A stretch of DNA of 64,000 bases from Acidithiobacillus ferridurans (GCF_003966655.1 NZ_AP018795.1:372001-436000), one strand, 5' to 3'; shown: positions 8,708 through 17,976, counted from the stretch's first letter. The notes: generated by a model not told the origin, from the sequence alone. Program-made: numbers and translations.

Positions 8708-9970
8708 ATGGGCGCGAAAGTCATGATCCTCGGCGGTGGCGGACGCGAACATGCCGTCGCCTGGAAGCTGGCCCAGTCGGCGGAGGTCGCGACAGTCTAC
8801 TGTGTGCCCGGCAATCCCGGTACGGCGGCCGAGGCCAAAGTCCACAATCTGGCCCTGAAGCCGACGGATGCCGACCAGGTGATCGCCGCCGCCCGTGGGT
8901 TGAACGTCACGCTGGTGGTCATCGGCCCCGAAGCCCCTCTGGTGGCGGGTGTAGGTGATGCGCTGCGCCGGGCTGGTATTCCCGTCTTTGGTCCCAACGC
9001 CGCCGGAGCGATGCTGGAGGGTAGCAAGGCCCACGCCAAAGCCTTCATGGCGCGGCACGGTATCCCTACCGCCCGTTACGGACGTTTTGACGATACCGAC
9101 GCGGCCCTCGGTTACCTGCGTGACCAACCGTTGCCGATCGTGGTCAAAGCCGATGGCCTCGCCGCCGGCAAAGGAGTCGTCGTGGCTGCGGAGCGCGCCG
9201 AAGCGGAGGCCGCCGTGCACCAGTTCCTGAAATGGGGTTCTATCGTCATCGAAGAGTTTCTGGAGGGGGAGGAAGCCAGCTTCATCGCCATCGTGGTGGA
9301 CGGTCAGGTCTTGCCGCTGGCGGGGTCGCAAGACCACAAGCGTCTGCTGGACGGCGATCAGGGTCCCAATACCGGCGGCATGGGTGCCTATTCCCCCACC
9401 CCCATCCTCGACACCGCCATGAGCGAGCGGGTGTTGCGCGAAGTGATGCGCCCGGCAGCGCAAGGATTGATGACAGATCGCACGCCCTACTGCGGGTTTC
9501 TCTATGCCGGTCTGATGATCGGCCCCGCCGGACCCAAGGTGCTGGAATTCAACTGCCGACTGGGCGATCCCGAGACGCAGCCGCTGATGATGCGCTTGCG
9601 GTCCGACCTCTATACGCTTCTGCTGACCGCGGCCCGCGGCGATCCGCTGCCGACGGCTCTCGACTGGGACAGTCGCGCTGCACTCTGCGTCGTACTGGCT
9701 GCCGCGGGTTATCCCGATCATCCGCAGACGGGAGACCCCATCTGCGGTCTCGACGAGACGCAGGGGGATACCGTCAAAATCTTTCATGCCGGGACGGAGG
9801 CGCGCGACGGCACCGTCGTCACCGCGGGTGGGCGGGTGCTAGGCGTCACGGCATTGGGAGAAAATCTGGCGATCGCGCAACGACGTACCTATGCCGCCGT
9901 CGCCGATATCCACTGGCCGGGCTTGCAGTACCGGCACGACATCGGCCACCGCGGCCTGCGGCGTGCCTGA
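8708..9970 (+). CDS. purD: Phosphoribosylamine-glycine ligase (GAR synthetase)
   Basis: PurD joins phosphoribosylamine and glycine using ATP, the second step of purine synthesis. The 420-residue product begins [16 protein letters not shown] and has the ATP-grasp features [27 protein letters not shown] and [12 protein letters not shown]. The length matches the family. Thirteen nucleotides separate it from purH, and tsaC follows after 15 nt, so it lies in one operon with purH. Confidence 0.96.
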   Translation: MGAKVMILGGGGREHAVAWKLAQSAEVATVYCVPGNPGTAAEAKVHNLALKPTDADQVIAAARGLNVTLVVIGPEAPLVAGVGDALRRAGIPVFGPNAAGAMLEGSKAHAKAFMARHGIPTARYGRFDDTDAALGYLRDQPLPIVVKADGLAAGKGVVVAAERAEAEAAVHQFLKWGSIVIEEFLEGEEASFIAIVVDGQVLPLAGSQDHKRLLDGDQGPNTGGMGAYSPTPILDTAMSERVLREVMRPAAQGLMTDRTPYCGFLYAGLMIGPAGPKVLEFNCRLGDPETQPLMMRLRSDLYTLLLTAARGDPLPTALDWDSRAALCVVLAAAGYPDHPQTGDPICGLDETQGDTVKIFHAGTEARDGTVVTAGGRVLGVTALGENLAIAQRRTYAAVADIHWPGLQYRHDIGHRGLRRA

Positions 9971-9985
9971 CGCCGTTTCCGGCTG

Positions 9986-10549
9986 ATGCTGCCCCGCCAT
10001 CCGCGTCGTCAGGATATTCGCCGAGGGGTTGCGCATATACGGCGCGGCGGGGTCATCGCCTATCCCACGGAAGGGGTCTGGGGGCTGGGCTGTGACCCGC
10101 GTCGGCGCCGCGCCCTGCACCGAATTCTAGCCCTAAAGGGGCGACCACGGCATAAAGGCGTTCTTCTGGTGGCAGGTCGGACAGCCGAAACCCGGCGTTA
10201 CTGGTCTGCGCAAGATGATACAGATCAGGCGCTGCTGGCGCGATTCTGGCCCGGTACGACGCTGGTGCTCCCGGCCACGCCCCGGGTCCCCTTCTGGATA
10301 CGCGGACGCCATACGGGCGTTGCGGTGCGGATCAGTAGCCATTCCGCCATCGTCGCGTTGTCGCGGGTCTTCGGCGGCGCCATGGTCTCCACCAGCGCCA
10401 ATCCGGCGGGGAGACAACCGGCCCGTGACCTGCGCACCTTATACCGCTATTTTGGTCGCTCTCTGTGGGTACTGCCGGCACGGTTGGGGCAGCAACAGCA
10501 TCCCAGCCGCATTGTCGATGCCCGCAGCGGTCGTGTCTTACGGGAGTAA
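9986..10549 (+). CDS. tsaC: Threonylcarbamoyl-AMP synthase (TsaC/YrdC family)
   Basis: TsaC makes threonylcarbamoyl-AMP from threonine, bicarbonate and ATP for the t6A37 modification of ANN-decoding tRNAs. The 187-residue protein has the YrdC core: [46 protein letters not shown] and [10 protein letters not shown]. There is no C-terminal Sua5 domain, so it is the short TsaC form. It lies between purD and hemF in the same direction. It has an unusually arginine-rich N-terminus. Confidence 0.9.
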   Translation: MLPRHPRRQDIRRGVAHIRRGGVIAYPTEGVWGLGCDPRRRRALHRILALKGRPRHKGVLLVAGRTAETRRYWSAQDDTDQALLARFWPGTTLVLPATPRVPFWIRGRHTGVAVRISSHSAIVALSRVFGGAMVSTSANPAGRQPARDLRTLYRYFGRSLWVLPARLGQQQHPSRIVDARSGRVLRE

Positions 10550-10553
10550 AATC

Positions 10554-11444
10554 ATGCAACAACCACCCCTGGATGAAATGGAAAACTTTCTCCGCGGCTT
10601 GCAGGATCGCATCTGCAACGCCCTGGAAGAAGCAGACGGCGCGGCGAAATTCCGCGAAGATCTTTGGGAACGGCCCGGCGGTGGCGGCGGGCGAACCCGG
10701 GTTATTGCCGACGGCGCTTTGCTGGAAAAAGGCGGGGTCAACTTCTCCAAAGTCCATGGCGACCGGCTTCCCCCCTCAGCTACCGCACATCGCCCTGAAC
10801 TGGCGGGACAGACCTTCACCGCCCTTGGCATCTCTCTGGTACTGCATTCCCGTAACCCCTACGTCCCCATCGTTCACATGAACTACCGATTTTTCTCGGC
10901 GGGACCCGTGTGGTGGTTCGGCGGCGGCGCCGACCTGACGCCCATCTACGGCTTTGAGGAAGACGCCCGGCATTTCCATGGCGTCCTCAAAACCGCCTGT
11001 GACCGTCACGACCCGGGCTTTTATCCGCGCTTCAAAGCCTGGTGCGACGATTATTTCACCATCACGCACCGTCAGGAAATGCGCGGTATCGGTGGCATCT
11101 TTTTCGATGATCTCCATGGTGATGCCAGCCTCCTACGGGCCTTCTGGGAGGATATGGCTAACAGCTTCCTCGACAGCTATCTGCCCATCGTCGCCCGGCG
11201 CCGGGACCTAGCCTACGGTGAACGCGAGCGCCAATTTCAACTCCTGCGCCGGGGGCGCTATGTGGAATTCAACCTCGTCTATGACCGCGGCACCCTCTTC
11301 GGCCTGCAATCCGGCGGGCGCACCGAAAGTATCCTGATGTCCCTGCCGCCCCTGGCGGCCTGGGCCTACGACTGGCAGGGCGAAGCCGGTAGCCCCGAAA
11401 CCCGCCTCAAGGAAGACTTCCTCACACCCAGGGATTGGGCATGA
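10554..11444 (+). CDS. hemF: Oxygen-dependent coproporphyrinogen III oxidase
   Basis: HemF converts coproporphyrinogen III to protoporphyrinogen IX using O2 in heme synthesis. The 296-residue protein shows the family blocks [60 protein letters not shown] and [34 protein letters not shown] 10554 is preceded by GGGAG. The gene overlaps pyrD by 4 nt (ATGA). The window also encodes the O2-independent-family protein HemW (52390), but that is not a replacement. Confidence 0.96.
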   Translation: MQQPPLDEMENFLRGLQDRICNALEEADGAAKFREDLWERPGGGGGRTRVIADGALLEKGGVNFSKVHGDRLPPSATAHRPELAGQTFTALGISLVLHSRNPYVPIVHMNYRFFSAGPVWWFGGGADLTPIYGFEEDARHFHGVLKTACDRHDPGFYPRFKAWCDDYFTITHRQEMRGIGGIFFDDLHGDASLLRAFWEDMANSFLDSYLPIVARRRDLAYGERERQFQLLRRGRYVEFNLVYDRGTLFGLQSGGRTESILMSLPPLAAWAYDWQGEAGSPETRLKEDFLTPRDWA

Positions 11445-12532
11445 GCTACGGCCTGCTGCGCCCTCTGCTTTTTACGCTGGACCCGGAGCGCGCCCACACC
11501 CTGAGCATCGCGGCGCTGGAAGCACTGGGACACATGCCACGCGGCCTCGCCCGTGTGGCCCGGCGCTACACCCTCCATGACCCGCGTCTGGCGCAGGACT
11601 TTTGGGGCCTGCATTTTGCCAATCCCGTCGGTCTCGCCGCCGGCTATGACAAGGATGCCCGCGCCGCAGTCGCCCTCCCCGCTCTCGGCTTCGGCTTCAT
11701 CGAAATCGGCACAGTGACCCCGCGCCCGCAGCCCGGCAATCTGCACCCCCGGGTCTTTCGTTATCCGGCACAGCAGGCGGTCATCAACCGTATGGGTTTC
11801 CCCGGTGAAGGGGCTGCGGCAGTTGCCCGAAGACTGGCGGCGTTACCTGGCCATCCGGTGCCTATCGGCATCAATCTCGGCAAAAACAAGGACACCCCGC
11901 TGGAGCGAGCGCAGGACGACTATATTGCCGCGCTGGAACTGCTTTTCCCCTATGGCGATTATCTCTGTGTGAACGTGAGCTCGCCCAACACGCCGGGTTT
12001 GCGCTTGCTGCAAGGTGAGGAAGCCTTACGGGGACTGCTCAATGCCGTCGCCGCAGCCAACCAGCGTCTGGCCCTACAACATCAGCGCCCGCCCCTGCCA
12101 CTGCTCCTCAAAATTGCACCGGATCTGGACAACGATAATCTCGACGCCATCGCTAGTCTGGCCTTAGGCACGGCCCCTCTGGTGCATGGTTTTATCGCCA
12201 CCAATACCACTATAGAACGCCTGGCCTCTCAACCCGGACTCTCCGAAAGCGGGGGCCTGAGCGGTGCACCATTGCTGGAGCAATCCAATGCCGTCATCGC
12301 GCAACTCTATCGTGCGACCCAGGGACAGGTACCCATCATTGGCGTCGGCGGCATTCTGAGCGCGGCAGATGCCTATGCCAAGATCCGGGCGGGAGCCAGT
12401 CTATTGCAGGTCTATAGCGGGCTGATTTTCCGCGGGCCCGGGCTGGTACGGGAGATTCTGGAAGATCTGCCGGGGCTTTGGTTAAGGGATGGTTATCCCG
12501 ATCTTGCGCATGCGCGGGGTAGTACCGCCTGA
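11441..12532 (+). CDS. pyrD: Dihydroorotate dehydrogenase (quinone), class 2
   Basis: PyrD oxidises dihydroorotate to orotate and passes electrons to the quinone pool at the inner membrane. The 363-residue product has the N-terminal membrane-association helices of class 2 enzymes ([17 protein letters not shown]), [51 protein letters not shown], the TNTTI loop and the FMN-phosphate site [25 protein letters not shown]. The ATG overlaps the hemF stop codon, which indicates translational coupling. Confidence 0.96.
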   Translation: MSYGLLRPLLFTLDPERAHTLSIAALEALGHMPRGLARVARRYTLHDPRLAQDFWGLHFANPVGLAAGYDKDARAAVALPALGFGFIEIGTVTPRPQPGNLHPRVFRYPAQQAVINRMGFPGEGAAAVARRLAALPGHPVPIGINLGKNKDTPLERAQDDYIAALELLFPYGDYLCVNVSSPNTPGLRLLQGEEALRGLLNAVAAANQRLALQHQRPPLPLLLKIAPDLDNDNLDAIASLALGTAPLVHGFIATNTTIERLASQPGLSESGGLSGAPLLEQSNAVIAQLYRATQGQVPIIGVGGILSAADAYAKIRAGASLLQVYSGLIFRGPGLVREILEDLPGLWLRDGYPDLAHARGSTA

Positions 12533-12693
12533 TATCCTCTCCGCCACCGCATCCAGACAGATCTTATAGAGATTTTCCGCTTGCTGAAAATCCATGGACA
12601 TGTTAAACCGCTAAAAACAGGTTTCATGAGACATCAATGAATAACAACTGTTATCGGGGCCGGTTATTCCCAATTATACAAAGAGTATTTTCC

Positions 12694-12843
12694 ATGGCTC
12701 ATAAAATCCATATCATCGGTTTCATAATGCGCACTGCAGGCCTCCTGGTTATTTTCGGATCACTGGCGAGCTGTGCTGCCGTCTCCGATACCACATCGGC
12801 GACCGGGGATATGGTCAGTGCCGGGGCGTCCCTGATCCCCTGA
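12694..12843 (+). CDS. Small lipoprotein, entericidin-like
   Basis: The 49-residue product has a hydrophobic signal and a lipobox LASC (cysteine near residue 28), leaving a mature peptide of about 22 residues rich in Ser/Thr/Gly/Ala. Size and layout resemble entericidin-type envelope lipoproteins, but similarity is too short for certainty. ATG 12694 is chosen; ATG 12727 (MRTAGLL) is a possible alternative that gives a shorter signal peptide. The frame is also open upstream without sense. No neighbour clarifies its role. Confidence 0.45.
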   Translation: MAHKIHIIGFIMRTAGLLVIFGSLASCAAVSDTTSATGDMVSAGASLIP

Positions 12844-12895
12844 GCAACCCGGTGACTGTAAGGCTGCCGGATAATCTGCAGATACCAATCAGACT

Positions 12896-12990
12896 TTAGA
12901 ACTTGGCCGCCACGCTGGCACCGACAAAAACCGGTGTACTCGCCTGCGCGGCAACGAAGTTTCCGCCATATTTTGTGCTCCGCAACCGCG
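12896..12990 (-). pseudogene. C-terminal tail of an outer-membrane beta-barrel protein (remnant)
   Basis: The reverse strand reads TKYGGNFVAAQ then TPVFVGASVAAKF and a TAA stop (12896-12898). Alternating strands with a C-terminal phenylalanine are typical for the last strand of outer-membrane barrels. Upstream of about 12990 the frame loses sense and there is no start codon. A degenerate PHO-box-like block lies 17 nt further upstream in the right orientation, so this may be the end of a phosphate-regulated porin or receptor whose body was deleted. Confidence 0.35.
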
Positions 12991-13006
12991 CAGTATTGCA
13001 GCACCA

Positions 13007-13050
13007 GAATATGACATTATTAATAAGTTTTAACAATAAAATTGTGACAA
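13007..13050 (-). promoter_or_regulatory. Degenerate PHO-box-like array
   Basis: Read on the reverse strand the four contiguous 11-mers are TTGTCACAATT, TTATTGTTAAA, ACTTATTAATA and ATGTCATATTC. The outer two match the PHO half-site (TGTCA), 33 bp apart; the inner two have decayed. Its direction points to the outer-membrane remnant at 12896. It is weaker than the three arrays at 17.2-18.9 kb. Confidence 0.35.
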
Positions 13051-13111
13051 ATGACGCTATTATTTGGAAGCGTCATAGATGACCACGGGATCACAATGTA
13101 AGGAAATCGAA

Positions 13112-13660
13112 ATGGCACATTCAAAGTCGTTATATTCTTTCCGTATGGCGCAAAAAGCAGAAATGACTGCCCTTTGCGCGCTCATCAATAGTGTATATCG
13201 AGGCGAAGCTGCCAAAGGTGGGTGGACTACAGAAGCAGAGTTGCTGGGCGGCCAGCGCTGTGACGTGGCGATGCTGGAAAAACTCTCCGACAAACCGGAC
13301 AGTGGTTTCCTGGTGGCCACGAAAGAAGGCGAGATCATCGCCTGCTGTCATGTACAACTTGCCACAGCGGCGGTCGCCGAGTGCGGAATGCTTTCCGTGA
13401 CTCCGGCGTGGCAGAATCAGGGCATCGCCAAAGCGCTGCTCCGTACGGCGGAGCAATATTCCCGGGAAACCTGGCAGGCGACGCGCATGCGCCTATGGAT
13501 CATCAAACAACGTCCGGAACTGGCGGAATATTATCAGCGGCGCGGCTACCGGCTTACCGGCGCTACTCTGCCCTTCCCGGATGATGTCCGCTACGGCATC
13601 CCCAGAGTCAACGGGTTGTACCTCCTCGCACTGGAGAAAGTCATCGCGTCCGCCGGGTAA
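13112..13660 (+). CDS. GNAT family N-acetyltransferase
   Basis: The 182-residue protein has the GNAT fold: an N-terminal YSFRMAQKAEMTALCALINSVYRG helix region, GFLVATKEGEIIACCHVQL strands, and the acetyl-CoA loop MLSVTPAWQNQGIAKALLRTAE (Q-x-x-G-I-A). The C-terminal LAEYYQRRGYRLTG segment is typical. The substrate is unknown. ATG 13112 has AAGGAAA upstream and is preferred over ATG 13079. It converges on the phosphoesterase gene with 3 nt between stops. Confidence 0.8.
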   Translation: MAHSKSLYSFRMAQKAEMTALCALINSVYRGEAAKGGWTTEAELLGGQRCDVAMLEKLSDKPDSGFLVATKEGEIIACCHVQLATAAVAECGMLSVTPAWQNQGIAKALLRTAEQYSRETWQATRMRLWIIKQRPELAEYYQRRGYRLTGATLPFPDDVRYGIPRVNGLYLLALEKVIASAG

Positions 13661-13663
13661 GCA

Positions 13664-15235
13664 TCAGATGCGGAAACCTTGGGGCCGCTGATCCCAGTCA
13701 AAAGCCCCCATCAGGTCATACGAGTCGGCGTCGCGTTGGTTGAGGGGTTGCAGACCGAAACGGGTTTCGATGAATTTGAGGATGCTCGCCGTACTGGCGA
13801 GGTGGTGATCCACCAACCCTTGCCGCGCCCAGGGGCTGATGAGCAGGGCCGGAATACGGGTGCCAAATCCATAGTCGTCCACCACTTTAGGCGGCAGCGA
13901 ATCCCAAAAGCCACCACCTTCGTCATAGGTAATGAAGATGGCGGTTTTGTCCCAGGCCGGACCATCCGCAGCGGCGCGCACCAGTTGCTCCACCCATTCC
14001 ATACCGTAGGCGGGTGCGCAGTCAGCCGGGTGTTCGTCATGGGCGGCACTGGCCCTGACAAAGGAAACACCGGGCAGCTTGCCGGCATGGGCGTCGGCGA
14101 GAAAGTCTTCGCTATCGCGCATGTGACCGTTCTTCACATATTCTGGCCAGCGCGGGTAATACTGGAAGGGATTATGGTGGGCCACATACAACTGACCCGT
14201 ATCGATCACCGCCGAGCCGTCGCCGGGACCAAACGCGGTCTTGAGCGCCCATGGCTTCACCCGGTCCCAATTTTCGTTATACCAGGCCCAGGACACTCTG
14301 GCGCCATCCAGACGGTCACCGATATTGTCGTAGGTCTGCGCCTCCGGCGGCGGAGATATCTTCAGCGCCTTCACGGCATCCGCGTTGGTCGGTCCCTGCA
14401 CCGGCGGCAGGTCGTTGACCAGCACTTTTTGGTGGTCATAGGGCAGATCAAAGAAACGGTGCTCCAGACCCGCTTCCTTCGGATCGAAGGGCGCACAGAC
14501 CTCCCTGGGTGCGTGGGGATGGATACAGGAACGGGCGGCCGCCAGATAAAGCGCATTACCGGTGCTGCCGCCGCTCATAGCCTGAAAGAAATGATCGAAG
14601 AGCGTGTACTGGTGCGCCACCTGATGATAGAAGGGCAAATCTTCGCCAGTATAGTAGCCCAGCACCGGGCCGCTGGGGCGGGCCAGATCGAAGGCGATCT
14701 GCTCGGGGCTCATTTTCCGGAATTCGTCCCGCGACAAAAGGGTTTTGCTGCCACCCGCCAGAGCCACGAAGCGATCCATTTTGCCGTTGTGCACTTCCGC
14801 CATCATACGAAAAAAGCGATGCGCAGGATCCCAATGCACATTGCCCCTGACCGGAATATAGGGCGCCATGTGAAAAGGCTGGTTCGGCAATTGCACATTC
14901 TGAAAACCCGGAATTTCCGCAGGTAACGGAAGATTATCATAAGCGATGCCCGCGGGGTTTTTCTGTAAGCCGAGGAAACGCGGATCCAACTGTCCCTGCC
15001 CATCCAGCAGGTTGACGACCTGCTGTCCGTTTTTCGGCTGGAAAGTACCGAAGTAATGATCGAAACTGCGATTTTCCTGAAAGATCACCACCACATGCTC
15101 GATCTTCTGACGCAGGAGATGCTCTCCGCTGACGCCTGCCGCACGTGCCACCCCCAGCAGATGCGGAGCAGCGACAACTGCACCACTCCCCAGCCCCAGC
15201 CGCTTCAAAAACTGCCGGCGATTCTGTCGCTCCAT
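13664..15235 (-). CDS. Tat-exported phosphoesterase (acid phosphatase/phospholipase C family)
   Basis: The 523-residue protein belongs to the PF04185-type phosphoesterases that include AcpA-like acid phosphatases and non-haemolytic phospholipases C. A twin-arginine signal (RRQFLKRLGLGSG) begins near residue 6, so it is folded before export to the periplasm. The metal/nucleophile segment HVVVIFQENRSFDHYFGTF follows near residue 45, and later ITYDEGGGFWDSLPP and FGTRIPALLISPWA match the C-terminal metal site. ATG 15235 has CAGGAG 8 nt upstream. It lies 60 nt downstream of tonB in the exbB-exbD-tonB direction, so it is probably the last gene of a PHO-box-controlled operon. Phosphate release from organic esters is the likely job; phospholipase activity cannot be ruled out. 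Confidence 0.85.
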   Translation of the reverse strand: MERQNRRQFLKRLGLGSGAVVAAPHLLGVARAAGVSGEHLLRQKIEHVVVIFQENRSFDHYFGTFQPKNGQQVVNLLDGQGQLDPRFLGLQKNPAGIAYDNLPLPAEIPGFQNVQLPNQPFHMAPYIPVRGNVHWDPAHRFFRMMAEVHNGKMDRFVALAGGSKTLLSRDEFRKMSPEQIAFDLARPSGPVLGYYTGEDLPFYHQVAHQYTLFDHFFQAMSGGSTGNALYLAAARSCIHPHAPREVCAPFDPKEAGLEHRFFDLPYDHQKVLVNDLPPVQGPTNADAVKALKISPPPEAQTYDNIGDRLDGARVSWAWYNENWDRVKPWALKTAFGPGDGSAVIDTGQLYVAHHNPFQYYPRWPEYVKNGHMRDSEDFLADAHAGKLPGVSFVRASAAHDEHPADCAPAYGMEWVEQLVRAAADGPAWDKTAIFITYDEGGGFWDSLPPKVVDDYGFGTRIPALLISPWARQGLVDHHLASTASILKFIETRFGLQPLNQRDADSYDLMGAFDWDQRPQGFRI

Positions 15236-15295
15236 GAAAAAAACTCCTGATTCCATTAATGATTGGCAAGTATCCGCCCATATAGCCGACGGATA

Positions 15296-16015
15296 CTAGG
15301 AAGCGCGTCCTGACAAATGCACCTCTACCGTAAAATTGGTGGCATGCTTCGGCATATCTTTGGAGAAGGGCGGGTACTGTCCTTCTTTCACTGACTTCAA
15401 TGCCGCCCTATCGATGGGCCCAGCCCCGCTGGATCGGGAAATTTTCGCCCACTGCAATCGACCCGAAGGCGCAAGCCGGAATGTGATGATCGCGGTGCCG
15501 CTTAAATGCATCAGGCGGATCGCTTCGGGCACATGGGCATCCGCCTGAACCTGGGCCCGCACCAGGGCTGCGTATTCGGCTAGCGCTGCCTGACGTGCGG
15601 CCATGCTGGGCGCGGGCGGCGGCGGTGGCGGTGGGACCACCGGCGGCCTAGGCGGTGCCACCGGTGCGAGAGGCAACGGTGTTTTGGCTATCAGCGGTTT
15701 GGGCACAGGCACTTGATGCACCACTGGTTTCGGCAACGGAACGGGACGCGGCAGCGGTTTGGGATGCACCATCGGCTTTGGCGGCGGAGGTACCGGCTTC
15801 GGCTTCGGCTTCGGCGGAACCGGCTGTATCATGTGGATTGCAATAATTTTCTTTACGACCGGCTGGGGGGGTGGCGTATTACTTCCCACCCAGATCAATC
15901 CGCCCACCAGCAACGCCTCCAATACCGCGCCGACCAACAATGCCCGGCCAAAATGCTCTTTATTCGTATTTAGTGGCGGCGGCGTCCAGGATGGATTACC
16001 AACGATTGTATTCAC
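15296..16015 (-). CDS. tonB: TonB energy-transducing protein
   Basis: TonB transmits proton-motive force from ExbB/ExbD to outer-membrane receptors. The product (239 residues from GTG 16015, with AAGGAAGG upstream) has a cytoplasmic start, one transmembrane helix (ALLVGAVLEALLVGGLIWVG), a long Pro/Lys/Val-rich periplasm-spanning region with PKPKPKPVPPPPKP-type repeats, and a C-terminal TonB domain (VPEAIRLMHLSGTAIITFRLAPSGRL...QYPPFSKDMP). It follows exbD by 21 nt. No intact TonB-dependent receptor is present in the window. Confidence 0.9.
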   Translation of the reverse strand: MNTIVGNPSWTPPPLNTNKEHFGRALLVGAVLEALLVGGLIWVGSNTPPPQPVVKKIIAIHMIQPVPPKPKPKPVPPPPKPMVHPKPLPRPVPLPKPVVHQVPVPKPLIAKTPLPLAPVAPPRPPVVPPPPPPPAPSMAARQAALAEYAALVRAQVQADAHVPEAIRLMHLSGTAIITFRLAPSGRLQWAKISRSSGAGPIDRAALKSVKEGQYPPFSKDMPKHATNFTVEVHLSGRAS

Positions 16016-16036
16016 CAATTACCTTCCTTGTTTTTC

Positions 16037-16438
16037 CTAACCACGCGCTTTCGCGGCAATCCCGATATCACTCACTCCTGCCTTCTGGCAGCGATCCATC
16101 ACATGGACGAAATCCTGAAAAGGCACGCCCTTATCGGCAGCGATGGTGATCTGGGTCTTCGCAGGGTTACCATCACCGGCGAGCATTTTCTGCAGGCCGT
16201 CGAGATCATAGTGGTGACCCTTCACATCCACCGATCCATCCTTATCGATATTGATGGTGTAGTGCGGATGCGGAAGCTGCTGCGCCTGGCTGGACCTGGG
16301 CAACTGCAGACTCAGCCCTTTGTCGGGGATCATTTGCAGCGTGATCATGATAAAAAACACCAGCAGGAAGAGCATAATGTCGATCATGGGGATGATCTCC
16401 ACCCGGCCCTTCTTCTGCTCGAAATAACGGCGCTCCAT
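16037..16438 (-). CDS. exbD: Biopolymer transport protein ExbD
   Basis: ExbD is the small inner-membrane partner of ExbB in the proton-driven motor for TonB. The 133-residue protein has one N-terminal transmembrane helix with the conserved aspartate (EIIPMIDIMLFLLVFFIM), followed by a periplasmic domain (LQLPRSS...ITIAADKGVPFQDFVHVMDRCQKAGV). Its ATG overlaps the exbB stop by one base (TGATG). Confidence 0.93.
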   Translation of the reverse strand: MERRYFEQKKGRVEIIPMIDIMLFLLVFFIMITLQMIPDKGLSLQLPRSSQAQQLPHPHYTINIDKDGSVDVKGHHYDLDGLQKMLAGDGNPAKTQITIAADKGVPFQDFVHVMDRCQKAGVSDIGIAAKARG

Positions 16439-17121
16439 CAACTGGCCCTCGCCACAGACAACATTTCACTGCGTTGCTGCTCACCGTTGTCCGGCGTGAT
16501 CATGGGTTGACCGTCCATCCGATTGATCAGCATGGTCTTTACGGAATCCAGTTGCAGGAGAATCTGCCGCACCTGGTTATTGAAGGCATTGAAGGCCATC
16601 AGACCGAGCATGGCGATAAACAGGCCAGTTGCCGTGGCGACCAGCGCGTCAGCCACACCGCCGGTGACCGCCGTAGGCGCGTGTCCCGGAGTGGCCAGCA
16701 CCGAAAAAGCGTGGAACATACCGATAATCGTGCCGAACAAACCCAGCAGCGGCGCCAAGGTGATGATAGTGTCCAGCAACCACAGACGGCGATCCAGTTG
16801 CGGCGCCAACACCAGCACACTTTCTTCAAGACGGCTGGCAAGGCCTTCGCCTTTCACCTGCCCATGATGGGAGGCAGCCATACGCAGCAACGAGGCTTCG
16901 GGCAGATCACTCGCCCCATCAGCCATCTGATTCAGCGTGTCACGATCCAGGCGACCATGGCTGCCCAGTTCATGTACAAAGATCAGCCCACGCAGGATGG
17001 TGCGCCGCAAAAACCAGAACCGGTCCACGATAACGGACAATTCGACCAATAACAGCGCGCCAAGCACGTAGAGAACGCCATCTGAATAATTGGCGAGGTG
17101 AATGAGATATTGCAGGTTCAT
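16438..17121 (-). CDS. exbB: Biopolymer transport protein ExbB (MotA/TolQ family)
   Basis: ExbB forms the pentameric channel scaffold of the TonB motor. The 227-residue protein has a first transmembrane helix (VLYVLGALLLVELSVIVDRFWFL), a cytoplasmic loop, and the two conserved C-terminal helices with TIITLAPLLGLFGTIIGMFHAF and VADALVATATGLFIAMLGLMAFN. ATG 17121 was chosen because it lies behind GAGGGAG. That site can be closed by a hairpin with the first transcribed bases, and transcription probably starts from the PHO-box promoter at 17150-17194. It is the first gene of exbB-exbD-tonB-phosphoesterase. Confidence 0.93.
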   Translation of the reverse strand: MNLQYLIHLANYSDGVLYVLGALLLVELSVIVDRFWFLRRTILRGLIFVHELGSHGRLDRDTLNQMADGASDLPEASLLRMAASHHGQVKGEGLASRLEESVLVLAPQLDRRLWLLDTIITLAPLLGLFGTIIGMFHAFSVLATPGHAPTAVTGGVADALVATATGLFIAMLGLMAFNAFNNQVRQILLQLDSVKTMLINRMDGQPMITPDNGEQQRSEMLSVARAS

Positions 17122-17125
17122 AAGG

Positions 17126-17149
17126 ACTCCCTCTCTAACCGGAGGGAGT
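17126..17149 (-). promoter_or_regulatory. 5'-UTR hairpin that can hide the exbB ribosome site
   Basis: On the transcript strand ACTCCCTC (17149-17142), an 8-nt loop and GAGGGAGT (17133-17126) form a perfect 8-bp stem. The 3' arm is the exbB Shine-Dalgarno sequence. The predicted transcription start from the -10 at 17150-17155 falls at or near the hairpin. This could throttle exbB translation. Confidence 0.5.
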
Positions 17150-17194
17150 ACCATAGCAAATCAATGTGACAGTTTTATGAACCTGTTATGACAA
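17150..17194 (-). promoter_or_regulatory. PHO-box promoter of the exbB operon
   Basis: Reverse-strand 11-mers TTGTCATAACA, GGTTCATAAAA and CTGTCACATTG run contiguously (17194-17162), then ATTTGC and a TATGGT -10 hexamer (17155-17150). The 11-bp period and TGTCA/TTCAT half-sites match the known PHO box bound by PhoB-type regulators, with the box replacing a -35 element. It overlaps the 3' end of the regulator gene. Confidence 0.7.
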
Positions 17195-17947
17195 ATTTAC
17201 ATCAATGGCGTTTTTCGGCGGCAAACTCAGGCGATACCCAAACCCATGTACCGTTTCCAGCCACTCCGCAGCGCCAGCCTTTTCCAGACCTTTGCGCAAA
17301 CGATGCACCTGAGCCGCCACCGAATTTTCCTGGATGAGGCTGCGGCCGTCCGTCAATACATTGGCAATTTCTTGGGGCGAGAAAGTCCGATCCGGGTGCA
17401 ATGCCAAATAGTGCAGAAACCGGAAAAGTCGTCGACTCAGACGTATTTCTTCCCCATTCACCCATACCCGACAGCTTCCCGGATTGACCTGGATCAGCGA
17501 CCCCCGCTCTACCGGGAGGCATTTCCAGTGCTGGTTTTTTTTCAGCAGCGCCGATGCCTGCGCCAGCAACAACGTCTCGCTACACGGGGTCGATACATAC
17601 GCGCTCGCTCCAGCATCCAGAGCGGACATGGCGTTTGCGTCATCATCCACCCCGATAGCCAGCACCGGCAAACCGGCACAAACCGGGTAAGCGCTTAATT
17701 CCATGAGCCACGGCGCAAATCGGGCAGACCAGTCCTGCAGAATCAGCAGGGCCGGGTGCCATCCCGTAACAAGCTGAAAGGCGTCATTCATTGCGCTCGT
17801 CGTGCGCAGGAAGGCGCCCGATCCCTGCAGGCGGAATATAAGCCCACTCGGCGGCGCCGTTTCTGCCAGCAGCAGAATGCGTGCCTGATAAAGCGGATCC
17901 ATTTCCACATTGTTATTCGTTGTGCTGCCTTGCGGTATGGCCATCAT
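17186..17947 (-). CDS. OmpR/PhoB-type winged-helix regulator with degenerate receiver
   Basis: The 253-residue protein has a receiver-like N-terminus (about 22-135) and a C-terminal OmpR/PhoB winged helix (about 145-240: IRLSRRLFRFLHYLALHPDRTFSPQEIANVL, QENSVAAQVHRLRKGLE, VHGFGYRLS). In the receiver, the usual acidic pair is replaced by AET near residue 28. The expected phospho-acceptor region reads PALLILQDW, and the conserved lysine of the K-P motif is missing (YVSTPCSE). It is therefore likely to be phosphorylation-independent or a pseudo-receiver. No histidine kinase gene is adjacent. ATG 17947 follows GGCAGGAAACC. Four contiguous 11-bp PHO-like repeats lie at its own promoter, so autoregulation is likely, and the same motif precedes exbB, which starts 64 nt after its stop. 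Confidence 0.8.
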   Translation of the reverse strand: MMAIPQGSTTNNNVEMDPLYQARILLLAETAPPSGLIFRLQGSGAFLRTTSAMNDAFQLVTGWHPALLILQDWSARFAPWLMELSAYPVCAGLPVLAIGVDDDANAMSALDAGASAYVSTPCSETLLLAQASALLKKNQHWKCLPVERGSLIQVNPGSCRVWVNGEEIRLSRRLFRFLHYLALHPDRTFSPQEIANVLTDGRSLIQENSVAAQVHRLRKGLEKAGAAEWLETVHGFGYRLSLPPKNAIDVNLS

Positions 17948-17976
17948 GGTTTCCTGCCGAAACTGGACCTTATGAC

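Noticed and set aside
13679-14926. Long + strand open frame of 415 codons
   Set aside because: It is the antisense of the Tat phosphoesterase gene, which has a clear family match and signal; the + frame resembles nothing.
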